DNA from: Arachis hypogaea
Lineage: Eukaryota > Streptophyta > Magnoliopsida > Fabales > Fabaceae
Length of the DNA: 64,000 nucleotides
Assembly (NCBI RefSeq): GCF_003086295.3
Contig: NC_092048.1
Span: 68,242,841-68,306,840, forward strand
Reading direction: 5' to 3'
Position numbers and translations under genes: made by a program. The stretch's first letter is position 1, and the number at the start of each line of letters is the position of its first letter. The notes below the pieces were generated by a model. That model had not been told where the DNA came from, did no database searches, and saw nothing but the letters and a program-made list of their open reading frames with translations. Shown in pieces: positions 11,508 through 21,989 of this stretch.

Positions 11508-12182
11508 GATGGATATATGGATATAACTTGGACTGATTTATCTTTTTATTTATTTTATTTTATAAGAAGTAAATACTTAAATAAAATAAAATAACTAAAA
11601 AGAATTTGAATTTTGAAATAATAAATTTTTTTTTCGTAAAAAAAATTAAAAATAATTAGTTAAAAAAAGGAAATTTTTGAAAAAGAGGGAAGATATTTTC
11701 GAAAATTAGAGAGAGAGAGTTAGTTAGGTAGTTTTGAAAAAGTTAAGAAACAAACAAAAAGTTAGTTAGTTAGTTGAAACAAATTTTGAAAAGATAAGAA
11801 GTTAGGAAGTTAGAAGAGATATTTTGAAAAGATATTTTTGAATTTAGTGAGGAGAGAGAAAAACAATAAAATAGTACAAGATTTAAAATTTTTAGATCTA
11901 ATGCTCCTTGTTTTTGAAAATTTTGGAGGGAAAACACCAAGGAACACCAAACTTAAAAATTTTAAGATCAAGACACAAGGAAACTCAAGAACACTTTGAA
12001 GACTCACAAGAACACAAGAACATGAAGGAAGAACACCAAACTTAAAATTTTTAGAAAACCAAACCAAAATTTTCGAAAATCAAAGGGAAATCAACAAGAA
12101 AACACCAAACTTAAAGTTTGGCACAACTTTTAATAGAAAAAAAATATTTTTGAAAAAGAAAGTTTTGAAAAGAGTATAAAAG

Positions 12183-12242
12183 ATTCTAACCCAATTACCA
12201 AGAACACAGATTAACGCTCTAGCCAAATGAGTTATGGGACCT
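12183..12242 (-). pseudogene. tRNA-like relic 1 in R2 leader
   Basis: From 12242 down: GGTCCCA as acceptor strand, then TAACTCATTTGGCTAGAGCG, which resembles a tRNA D-arm (box A; GCTC changed to ACTC), and GGTTAGAATC at tRNA positions 51-60, one base from a box B (GGTTCGAATC). The spacing between the boxes is that of a tRNA gene. The anticodon arm is poor and no 3' acceptor strand is seen. The isoacceptor is uncertain. Confidence 0.5.
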
Positions 12243-12334
12243 TCAAAAATTTTAAGAAAGATTATTTTTGAAAACACCAAACTTAAAGTTTGGCACAGGA
12301 TTTAATAGAAAAATTATTTTTGAAAAAGGTTTTA

Positions 12335-12388
12335 AAAAATATGATAGCCAATTATCATGAACATAAACACCACGTTCTAAATAACTGA
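12335..12388 (-). pseudogene. tRNA-like relic 2 in R2 leader
   Basis: On the minus strand TATAGCTCAGTTATTTAGAACG has the form of a D-arm with box A, followed by GTGGTGTTTATGTTCATGATA as a possible anticodon arm. No box B is clear. This is weaker than relic 1, about 100 bases away, and on the same strand. Confidence 0.35.
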
Positions 12389-12509
12389 GCTATAAGTTTA
12401 AAGTATTTTAACAAGGGATAAATAATAAAAGACTCTAAACCAAAAAAAAAGAAAGATTTTTCCTAATCTAAGCAACAAAATAATCCGTCAGTTGTTCAAA
12501 CACGAACAA

Positions 12510-12527
12510 TCCCCGGCAACGGCGCCA
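12510..12527 (-). other. R2 primer-binding site (tRNA-Asp)
   Basis: The minus strand reads TGGCGCCGTTGCCGGGGA, an exact complement of the tRNA-Asp 3' end as I know it, 6 bases from the LTR edge. Confidence 0.9.
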
Positions 12528-12533
12528 AAAACT

Positions 12534-14074
12534 TGGTGCACGAATTGTGAATCACACTTTTCACAACGCATACCACTAACCAGCAAGTGCACTTGGTCGT
12601 CCAAGTAATACCTTACGTGAGTAAGGGTCGAATCCCACAGAGATTGTTGGTTTGAAGCAATCTATGGTTATCTTGTAAATCTTAGTCAGGAAGTCAATTA
12701 TGGTTATCAGTTGAATTGTGAATAACCAAGAGAGCATAAATTAAAGGTTACTTGTTGTGCAGTGATGGAGAATATGTTGGAGTTTTGGAGATGCTTTGTC
12801 TTCTGAATCTCTGCTTTCCTCTGTCTTCTGATTCACGCACGCACGTCCTCCTATGGCAAGCTGTGTGTTGGTGGATCACCGTTGTCAATGGCTACCTTCC
12901 ATCCTTCCAGTGAAAACTACGCTCACGCGCTCTGTCACAGCACGGCTAATCACCGGTTGGTTCTCGATCCGGTTGGAATAGGATTTACTATCCTTTTGCG
13001 TCTGTCACTAACGCCCAGCCTTCAGGAGTTTGAAGCTCGTCACAGTCATTCAATCCTTGAATCCTACTCGGAATACCACAGACAAGGTTTAGACTTTCCG
13101 GATTCTCATGAATGCCGCCATCAGTTCTAGCTTATACCACGGAGATTCTGATTAAGGAATCTAAGAGACACTCATTCAATCGGATATAGAACGGAGGTGG
13201 TTGTCAGGCACACGTTCGTGGGTTGAGGAAGGTGATGAATGTCACAGGTCATCACCTTCATCGCAGTTAAGCGCGAATGAACATCTTAGATAGGAACAAG
13301 CGTGTTTGAATGGAAAACAGAAATACTTGCATTAATTCATCGAGACACAGCAGAGCTCCTCACCCCCAACAATGGGGTTTAGAGACTCATGCCGTCAGAG
13401 AATACAAAGTTTAGATCTGAAATGTCATGAGATACAAAATAAGTCTCTAAAAGTTGTTTAAATACTAAACTAGTAGCCTAGGGTTACAAAATATGAGTGG
13501 ACTATGATGGATGATGCAGAGGTCCACTTCTGGGGCCCACTTGGTGTGTGCTGGGGCTGAGATTTGAGTGAGTCACGTGCAGAGGCCATTTGTGGAGTTG
13601 AACGCCAGTTTTTATGCCAGTTTGGGCGTTCAACTCCAGTTTTTGATCCTTTTCTGGCGCTGGACGCCAGAATTGGGCAGAGAACTGGCGTTGAACGCCA
13701 GTTTACGTCGTCTATCCTTGTGCAAAGTATGGACTATTATATATTTCTGGAAAGCCCTAGATGTCTACTTTCCAATGCAATTGGAAGCATGCCATTTCGA
13801 GTTCTGTAGCTCCAGAAAATCCAATTTGAGTGCAGGGAGGTCAGAATCCAACAGCATTAGCAGTCCTTTTTCAGCCTGAATCAGATTTTTGCTCAGCTCC
13901 TTCAATTTCAGCCAGAAAAATACCTGAAATTACAGAAAAACACACAACTCATAGTAAAGTCCAGAAATATGAATTTTTCCTAAAAACTACTAGAAATAGA
14001 CTAAAAACTAACTAAAACATACTCTAAACTATATGAAATTATCCCCAAAAAGCGTATAAAATATCCGCTCATCA
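12534..14074 (-). repeat. R2 5' LTR (1541 bp)
   Basis: It starts TGATGAGCGG at 14074 and ends CA at 12534. It is clearly related to the R1 LTR along its length. It carries palindromes (13594-13703), the ATTATATA/TTTCCAA module (13727-13820) and the TGGGATTCGACC-type stretch near its 3' end (about 12628). Confidence 0.9.
13594..13703 (-). repeat. Palindrome array in R2 LTR
   Basis: Four copies of the GGCGTT-AACGCC type, about 30 bases apart, in the same relative place as in the R1 LTR. They match the array inside R2 gag-pol. Confidence 0.8.
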
Positions 14075-16051
14075 TTGCCCTAGTTCATTCACTAATCCCC
14101 GTCTGTTTTTCTGTCATTAAAACTTTACTGACTTTTCTTTAGTTTCTGTCTTTTCTTTAACTTTTTATCTTTCATTTATCTTTGCCTCACTAACATGTTA
14201 TTACCAATCCCTAAGTGTTTTATGAAGGTAACTATGAGATTCTGCACTTAAAGTTGTCTTTCAAAAGCTTTTACGGAAAACTGCCTTTGCTGCATTATTT
14301 TATTATTTTTATTAAAATATTATTTTTAATTAAATATTATTATTTAATATTTTATTATTATTTATTATTTTATCATTAAATTTTCAAAAATTACCCCTTT
14401 TTAACCTTTAACCTTTAAAATTCACTTTCTACCACCCGTAACTTTTAATATTTCTACTTTAACCACCCTAACTTTCAGAAATTACCAAATAACCCCTCAA
14501 ACACCAAAATAATTACAACCTTGCCCTTTCTAAGATCTAAAAGGTGTTCTTCAATGTTTTTCACCACACTCAAAGTGTTCTTCGTGTTCTTCGTAAATTC
14601 TTCAGATTCTTTTTCTGTTTTTACCCGTTTTTCAGTCATTTCAGCAACCGATTTTTACCATAATTCATAATAAATTAGCAGCCACTAAAACCCCATCTTT
14701 TCCACATGATTTAAACAAAAATTGAACCCCCAATTTAAGCTATAGGGTTTCGTTTTCCAGTAGCCATAAGAACACACATTCATAGCTTGAATTTCATCAA
14801 ATTTCATCAAATTTTCACCAAAATTTCAACAAGAATTACTCATACAAACAATCAATTTCAAGCACAGCCAAACCATATCATAATCATACAACTCAAACAC
14901 AATCAATCAAGATTAAATTCGTCAAACCCTACCTGATTTTGCTGCTCCTAATTCAGTTAGACTTTCAGGTGGTCCTTTAGCACTTTTTCCTCCTAAATCA
15001 CATCAAGAACAACTTTAAATCCAAAAACCCTCAACTAACCAAATCTCCCTCAGCACGTTAGGAGGTGATTTCTAACCTTAGACTTGCTGGAAAGTCACGT
15101 TTCTTGGCCCTTAAGTCAAGTTAAGCATGATTCCTAAGGAAGAACATCAAGAAAACACATGTTTAAGCATGTTTCCTTGAAAACCGAATTGAAAGGGGAA
15201 AGGAACAGCCATCTCACCTTATTTTCAGCCTTGATAAGTTACATGGTTATGTAGAGGAAGAAGAGAGGATCATTTTGGTGAAATCGGATTTTTTATTTGA
15301 GTTTTAGTTCAAAAGAAATCAAGCTTTGAAGATTAAGTGTTCAAGAAAGTTTCTCTCTTTTCTCTCTTGTTATTTTCGGCCAAAGGGAGTAAATGACCAG
15401 CCTTGGAGTGTCTTGGGGGTGTAAGGTGAGTTGTGATTGGTTGGCTTGGAGGTGGGTTAAAATAATATTAAAATATCTCAGGTGTATAACTACTAAAACT
15501 AGATGTATTGGAATACTTGTAAAAATATCTCTAAAAATTATTTTCTGAGCTACTAGCATAAATGACACTAGTAACATATTTATCATGAGAATAGAACATG
15601 TATGATGAGGCCTTAGTATTGCTAAAGCCATCAGAGAGTGCTGGTGCTAAGCTGTACCAGTAAACTGTGAAACCAGTTAAACCGATTTCCTGTTTTTAAC
15701 TAAAACAGACCAGGTAACCTTATAATATCATTCAAGCATCTTCTAATACTAATGTAATGATAATATTATACTATTATCTCTCTTCTCTCATGAGTCAAGT
15801 CCGGTTCGTCAAACTGAGACTATTTACGAAAACTAGAATCAGTACTCCTAACCGATACGGTTCAAAAACTAGGTTCTTCGCGATTGCGTTGTCGGGCTTG
15901 TCTCAACTAAGGTCCTGAGTTAAAGATAATATAATGACAATGAGGATTGAGATGCTTGATGATACAGAAGAGGTGTTCCCTTTACTGATCTTTCGGAGAA
16001 ATCCGTGCCTTCAGAAAAGATCTCGCGTACTCGAAAATTAGGGTTGTTACA
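14075..16051 (-). mobile_element. R3: LTR fragment of a Del/Tekay-like Ty3/gypsy element
   Basis: The minus strand starts TGTAACAACCCTAATTTTCG at 16051, similar to the start of the R12 LTR (TGTAAGAACCGGAATTTTC), and is cut at 14075 by R2. No gene is seen. It contains a strongly AT-rich run at about 14290-14395 made of TTTATT/ATTTTA units. It is inserted in R4; the possible target duplication is CACAT (16052-16056). The lineage call rests on LTR resemblance alone. Confidence 0.6.
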
Positions 16052-16074
16052 CACATGGCGCTCCTGCGTGGATG

Positions 16075-16130
16075 GTAGAAAATGCTTGAGGCACGCGTAC
16101 GCGGCAGGTGCGCGCATGCACGGGTTGGTG
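16075..16130 (-). repeat. CG-rich palindrome cluster in R4 internal region
   Basis: It contains CACGCGTACGCG and GTGCGCGCATGCAC, short palindromes of the ACGCGTACGCGT type, at the place where R5 has a longer array (38631-38935). The cluster is cut short by R3. Confidence 0.6.
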
Positions 16131-16321
16131 CTCTATTTTTCAAAATTTTTCCATGTTCTTGCACCAATCCAAGCATTCTGAACCTCCAAACAGCTACCCA
16201 AACACCATAAAACCTTATTTAGCCTACTGAACTACCAATTATACTTAAAAAACTCAACAAAACATGAAATTAAACTAATTACCAATATATACAAAAGGGA
16301 AAAATGAAAAAAATTTACCAT

Positions 16322-16371
16322 GGTGGGGTGTCTCCCACCTAGCACTTTTGTTTATTGTCCTTAAGTTGGAC
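16322..16371 (-). promoter_or_regulatory. Post-stop double hairpin of R4
   Basis: On the minus strand hairpin 1 is GTCC-AACTTAA-GGAC (16357-16371) and hairpin 2 is GGTGGG-AGACAC-CCCACC (16322-16339). It begins 16 bases after the ORF stop at 16388. Confidence 0.75.
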
Positions 16372-16387
16372 TTATGGGGAGCTCCTC

Positions 16388-17977
16388 TCAAGGTGGCTTG
16401 TGCTTGAAGCTATCCTTGAACATCCACCAATGCTTGAGTCTCCAATAAGCTCCATTCTTCAATGTTAATATCTTTAAGCTTTGATGGAGTTCTTCACAAA
16501 CCATGAGCTCCCAAAGTTGATTTTCCTTGTGCGATCCAGGATCCCACACTTTGTTTTGACACCCATCTTCAAATTGATCATCATGATTCCAATTGGGTGG
16601 CATGACCTTAGAATTCTCAATTGAGCACCCAAATATTCTCCTAGACCCATGCCATTTGGGTTTACACTAACCATTGTAATCAAACTTTGAGCATGCAACC
16701 ATGATGAACTTAGAGTGATGTTTTCAACCACTACACAACTCTCTCCTACTCTTAGTTCCACAAAGAGCTCTAAGTTGACCATCATTTTCAATCAAACCAT
16801 ATTCAAGTGAGAAAGTGAAGCTTAGGGATAGAAATTTTACCCACTTGAATGTTTTGTAGGATGGTGACTTAGGAAGGGGTGGTCCCAATGATCTTGCAAG
16901 CTCCACTCCCTTGTGCTTTTCCTTGACTATCTCCACCTCTTTACAACTTTCCTCAACTTTAACCTCTTCCTTTTGGTGGCTTGCTTCCACTTCAATTTCT
17001 TCTTCATTGCTCACCAAAGGCATGAGAGGTTGTGCATCTTCTTCTTTGATCTCCATGGCAAACCCAATTGGAGAGAATTCAATTGTACATAAGAATTCTT
17101 CAATGATTGAATCCATCTCTTGGTCAACCTCTTCGAAGGCTTCAACCACTTCTTCCGGCTCAATTATCTTAACTTCCTCCTCTTATTGCACTCCTTGCTT
17201 CAACTCCTCTTCTTCACCTTGAAGCTCTAAATTCACTCCCTCACTAGGCTCCTTAATTGCTTCTCCACATTCGTCAATGGGAGTGCCTTGGTTGCTTAGG
17301 CTTAGTCGGGAGGAGGCCATATTACTAACGGCTTCCACTAGAATAACCATATTGGCTCCTAGCTCTTTAAACTTCTTTTCATCCTCCTCTTGTTGCCTTA
17401 AGATATGAGATTCAAGATCTCTCAATTCCAACATGGAGGCTTCGTCGGAGGGTGGTGGTGGAAGAGAGGGTTCATTGTTTGGGAAGGGAGTTTCATAATT
17501 GGAAGTTGGTTCATCTTGGTAAGGGTATGGAGATGGTGTATATTGAGGTGGTTCTTGATAGTAGTTGTGTTGGAATTGTTGTGGTTCCATGTATGGTTCA
17601 TATGGTTCATAAGGTGGTTGGTATGGTGCATATGGGTTGGGGTCATATGGAGGTGTTTGGTGAAAAGGGGCTTGTGAGTAAGGTGGTGCAAAATTATGTT
17701 GAGGAGGTAGTTCATAGGCATATGGTGGTGGTTGTTGACAATCACAATAAGGGTCACCACATCCATTAGATTGATATGCATTAGGATGAAAGTTATACCC
17801 ATAAGAATTTGGAGGGGGTTGTTGCCAAGAAGGGTGATCAATCCTTTGAGGCTCCTCCCACCTTTGATTGTTCCATCCTTGATGCATATCCTCATTGTAG
17901 CTCCCATTTTCTACAACATAATTTAAGCCAAACTCATAGCCAAAGTGATGAGAATTTATAATAGCAACTGAAAACAA
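16388..17977 (-). pseudogene. R4 ORF of unknown function (Pro/Tyr-rich, then acidic), broken
   Basis: Three open stretches lie in one frame, split by stops at 17183-17185 (TAA) and 16724-16726. The first stretch is rich in P, Y and Q (for example PPYEPYEPYMEPQQ), then helical and acidic. The second is acidic and ends with LRALCGTKSRRELCSG. The third has a WNHDDQFEDGCQNKVWD block and ends KHWWMFKDSFKHKPP. The ORF in R5 matches the last two blocks, so this is a conserved retrotransposon protein. I recognise no gag, protease or pol motif. It occupies the gag position and may be a replacement structural protein; that is a guess. Confidence 0.65.
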
Positions 17978-18087
17978 AAGCTACAAAAATAAGCAATAAG
18001 TCCTAAGTCTAACAAAAACTAGCAAATAAGCAAAAGGCAAACATATTCACATATTCACAATAGCCAACAACATAACACCATTGCAAC

Positions 18088-18105
18088 TCCCCGGCAACGG
18101 TGCCA
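18088..18105 (-). other. R4 primer-binding site
   Basis: The minus strand reads TGGCACCGTTGCCGGGGA, one base off the tRNA-Asp complement, 3 bases from the LTR edge. Confidence 0.85.
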
Positions 18106-18108
18106 TTT

Positions 18109-19793
18109 TGATTTAAGAAAATTGTCATGGTATAGAATTTCCTAAATTGAATGAATTCTCGTTGTAAAGTATAGTTCTACACCAACAAACAATCCTCCCA
18201 ATCAAAAATTTGGTTGTCACAAGTACAAACCCCAATAAATTTTTAACCGGAGTATTTAGACTCCGGGTCGTCTCACAAGGAATTGCAATGAAGTGCTCAA
18301 TTATTGGCTATGAAGATCAAGGGGGGTTTGGTTGATAAGAGGGCAAGAAAATAAATGACAAGTAAATCAAGCAATTAAAGAAAGCAATTAATAAAGAGAG
18401 ACATTCATGGCAAAGATTGAGATCATAGGCTTTCTATCCTAGTCATGCAATAATTAATTCATCTTATTTAGTCAACTCCAACAAATAGGGAGAAAGTCAA
18501 ACAAGACTAATCAATCATACCACAATAATAACAAGAATTTATCTTATTACGTCATCTCCAACATTGGAAGAAGGTATCATATTATCTTCCATGAGAGAAA
18601 GTCTAATAAGACTAGCTAATCTCAATCCAAAAGTCCGAATTAACTTACTAATTAAATTAGCAAAAGATTAGCGTCAATGAAAACAATATTAGCTAACAAC
18701 TCTAGATCACCAACATAAGTTGGGTTTTCATGACTCAAGATTGCCCAATTACTCTTTCCAAGCCAAGAATGCTCAAAATCTACTCTAAAGTCCAACCAAG
18801 CATTTTATCAAACACTTGGTGGGTAATAAAGGAAAGCATAATAAAAGTGCAAGAATAATAAATCTACCAACTACCAATTGTATGAAATCAACAATGGCAA
18901 TGAAGATAAACATGAGAGGGCATGGAAACATAAAATTGCATTGAAGAAAATTAAGATCCAACAATTGTTCATAAACATAAAAGAGAGTAAAACAAGAAAT
19001 TAACAAGAGAAACTAAGAAGATTGAGACAATAGAACACTAAAATATAATGAGAACTAAAATTAAAACAAGAATTGAAAGAAAAATTTGAATGTGATTAAC
19101 CTAACTTTACCCTAATTGCTATCCTAAATCTAGAGAGAGGAGAGAGCCTCTCTCTCTAGAATTCTACCCTAAAACATGATGAAAACTAAACTATGACTAC
19201 TTGGTTCATTTCCCTCCAATCCTTGGGTTCAATAGCATCAGAAATGAGTTGGATTGGGCCCAAAATGAGCTAGAAATCGCTGGCCACAATTTCTCTTTAG
19301 TGGACCCACGTGTTCCATCGGCACGCGCGCGTACATGGCGCGTGCGTGCCCCTATGCGTCAGGCAACATATGGCAAATTTTTATATCATTTCGAAGCCCC
19401 GGATGTTAGCTTTCCAACGCAACTAGAACCGCCTCATTTGGACTTTTTTAGCTCAAGTTATGGTCATTTGAGTGCGAAGAGGTCAGGCTTGACAACTTTA
19501 CGGTTCCTTCATTTCTTCATGAGTTCTCCGACTTTGCATGCTTTTCTCATCACTTCTTCCATCCAATACTTGCCCTATGAACCTGAAATTACTCAACAAA
19601 CATATCAAGGTATCGAATGGAATTAAAGTGAATTAAAATCATCAATTTTAGGGCCTAAAAAGCATGTTTTCACATTTAAGCACAAATCAAGGGAGAATTG
19701 CAAAACCATGCTATTTCATTGAATAAATGTGAGAAAAGTTGATAAAATCCCCCAAAATAAGCACAAGATAAACCACAAAATCGGGGTTTATCA
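18109..19793 (-). repeat. R4 5' LTR (1685 bp)
   Basis: It starts TGATAAACCCCGATTTTG at 19793 and ends CA at 18109. It carries a short CG-rich cluster with GCACGCGCGCGTAC (19315-19365), next to a TTTCCAACGC module (19395-19470) shared with the R1, R2, R6 and R8 LTRs. Its neighbour 19794-19798 (GAGTT) would be the target duplication. Confidence 0.88.
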
Positions 19794-19975
19794 GAGTTTG
19801 AAGTTGATATTGAGGAGGAGAGTGCACAACCTCTAAGACACAATGTGATTGAAGAATTGGAAGAAGTTTTCCAATCAATAGGCCCTCCTATTTATGATGA
19901 TTCCGCATCAACATATGATCCTCTTGAGCTTGAAGAATCCTTCCCCACTATGCTCAGGTTTGATGAGGAAGTAGA
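19794..19975 (+). pseudogene. R5 ORF, 5' fragment between the R4 and R6 insertions
   Basis: This plus-strand fragment is open in one frame from EFEVDIEEESAQPL to LRFDEEVD. If R6 and one copy of GTAGA are left out, the frame runs on without a break into the sequence at 37701 (FTQPPIYDEIDG). Its start lies outside the window. The product is the acidic middle part of the R4/R5-type protein. Confidence 0.8.
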
Positions 19976-21989
19976 TGATGGTATTTTTGTGGAAAACTGA
20001 ATTTCCCAAAACACCTAAAACTCACCGGCAAGTGTACCGGGTCGTATCAAGTAGTAAAACTCACTTAGAGTGAGGTCGATCCCACAGGGATTGATGGATC
20101 AAGCAACTTTAGTGGGTGATTAGTTTAGTCAAGCTAACATTGAGTGATTTGAGTGACAATTGAAGCAGCAGAAAGAAAATGACAAGAAATTATAAATTGC
20201 AGAAAGTAAATTGGACAGAAATTTAAAGAGCAAGAAATGTAAACTGCAAGAATATTAAATGACAAGAAATATAAATTGCATGAAATATAAAGGGGAATGG
20301 GTGCTGGAAATGTAAAATTCAACAGGAACGTGTAAATAGCAATCAAACAGAGAAGTAAAAGATGCAAAATCATGCAACAGATCTAACAGAAGAGTAAAAT
20401 GCCTTGAAGAATTTTAAGACAGAAAAGCAATGCTTAATTTGCAGCAAAGTAAAAGAGGTTGAAGATCTCAAGAGTGGAAGAGACTAGAAAACAAGTCTAG
20501 ATCTCAAATCCTTCCTTGATCCAACAAGAACAATTGAAGAATAAAGACAAATTGAAGCAGTAAGAGAACTTTGATTCAAATTGTAATTCACTGAAATTAT
20601 GCAGCAAGGCAAACAATGGGAAATCTCAGAGGGAGAATGAAACAGAACTACTTCAATTCTCCACCCAAGATTCAAAAACAAAGAAAAGAAAACTAAAGAG
20701 AGAGAGCTCTCTAATGCTAATGCTCCCTAGTGGAGCCAACCTCCTTTCTAATCGAGCTCCCTTTTGAAAATGAGAGTGATGCCTTTATATAGGCTTTTTA
20801 CAAAATAAAATGAAATTGAAATGAAAAACAAATTAAATGAAAATCCTAATTCTAGCTTGTTCTTGTGCCTTTGAGTGATGATGTGGGCTTTGCTTGCTTT
20901 GGATCTGAGGAGAAATGGGTTTGGTTGGCCTTGATTCAATTTGGAGAAGAATTGAATTTAAATGAAATTTTTATTCAATTTTTGGTCCATGGGTGTTGCT
21001 CCCAGGGGAAAGCTCAGTTGGAAAACCCAACTTAGCTTTCAAGTTGTGTTGTCCGCTTCATTTGATGCGCGTCCAGCCTTGGTTGTGTGCCAAAATTGTG
21101 CGCCAAAGTTCCTTGGTGCCTTGGGTCCGTGTCAATTTGTGGGGGAGAAGGGGGGAGATAGTGCTCAGTTGGAAAAACTAACTTAGCTTTCCTTTGTGGT
21201 GCCTAGCTTTGCACTCCAAGGTCCCAGGTTCAACTCTTGGTGGAAGCAAATGAGAATTTATTTTCCATGGAGGAGTGGAGAGTGAAGAGTGCTTGTACAA
21301 GGAAGCTCCAGGTTCGAACCTTGGGAGAGCCATCTTGGCTCATTTTCCTTTCAAGAGTAGCGCTCCTTCCTTGCAAGTGAGAGGCTCCCACTTCGAATCT
21401 TGGTGAAGCCACTTTGGTCTATTTTTGCTTGTTTTTGGCCCTTAAAGATGCCTTTCACTTGTGCCTCAATTTCATGCCAAATATAGACTATTATATATCG
21501 TTGGAAAGCTCTGAATGTCAGCTTTCCAACGCAATTAGAATCACATTAATTGGACGTCTGTAGCTCAAGTTATAGCCCTTTGAAGGAGGTATGGTCATGC
21601 TGTAAACGCCCAAGTTTTAACTTAGCGAAAATTCTTGCTTCCAAGCCAAGTTTTTCACGATAAAGCTAAGTTCACTTAGTGAACTGAGCTTTGTGATGCT
21701 GATTGTGAAACTTCCTTGATTTGGTCATGGGCCACGCTTTTAAAAGCGTGGCCTAAGGCTCCAAAGTGTGCTCCAACTTTAAAGTGTGCCCCAAAGCTCT
21801 TTTTTTCTCCTTTTTAGCTTATTTTGTGCTTCTTTGCTTCTTTTTCTTCTTATTTCCTACCAAATTTATAAAATTAAAAGATCAAGGAAATATACCATTT
21901 AAGCATAAAAGAATGCAATATTTAAGCACTAATTATCAATTTCTTGTATGAAAAAGCATAGAAAGAGGTGACATGATGACATGTCATCA
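19976..21989 (-). repeat. R6 3' LTR (left copy)
   Basis: Read on the minus strand it starts TGATGACATGTCATC at 21989 and ends CA at 19976. It contains a 24-base perfect palindrome at 21730-21753, a near-perfect palindrome around 21660-21700 (AGCTAAGTTCACT/AGTGAACTGAGCT), the 12-bp hairpin module at 21499-21531, and the TGTGGGATCGACC stretch near 20072-20095. Confidence 0.93.
21730..21753. repeat. 24-base perfect palindrome in R6 LTR
   Basis: GGCCACGCTTTT is followed directly by its exact complement, with no spacer. The second LTR keeps it unchanged at 37436-37459. Confidence 0.95.

Larger units (their letters stand above)
11508..12509 (-). other. R2 leader
   Basis: This AT-rich leader lies between primer site and gag. 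It shares the GAGAGA/GTTAGTTAG block with R1. It has several ACACCAAACTTAAA motifs (plus strand); two of them (near 12106 and 12278) are parts of the palindrome CCAAACTTAAAGTTTGG. It contains two tRNA-like relics. No gene is seen. Confidence 0.7.
6858..14074 (-). mobile_element. R2: Athila-like LTR retrotransposon with nearly intact gag-pol, cut by R1
   Basis: The minus strand holds a 5' LTR, primer site, leader and gag-pol. The rest of integrase and the 3' LTR are on the far side of R1, outside the window. The coding part has a single stop besides the insertion, so this is the least damaged enzyme-coding element here. It lies in an LTR of R3 at 14074/14075; the possible target duplication is TTGCC (14075-14079). 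Confidence 0.9.
16052..19793 (-). mobile_element. R4: non-autonomous LTR retrotransposon, partial
   Basis: The minus strand holds a 5' LTR, tRNA-Asp-type primer site, an ORF without enzyme domains, the post-stop hairpin module and the start of a CG-rich palindrome array, where R3 cuts it. It belongs to the same family as R5, whose ORF and LTR it resembles. It is inserted in the ORF of R5 at 19793/19794. Confidence 0.85.

Noticed and set aside
12510..12527. tRNA-Asp gene at the TCCCCGGCAACGGCGCCA sites (also 25043, 27098, 57669)
   Set aside because: Only the 18 bases complementary to the tRNA 3' end are present, always beside an LTR edge. They are primer-binding sites.
20134..21412. Small ORFs in the R6 LTRs (repeated at 35840-37118)
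   Set aside because: They are duplicated with the LTR, have biased composition, and differ between copies without regard to codon position.
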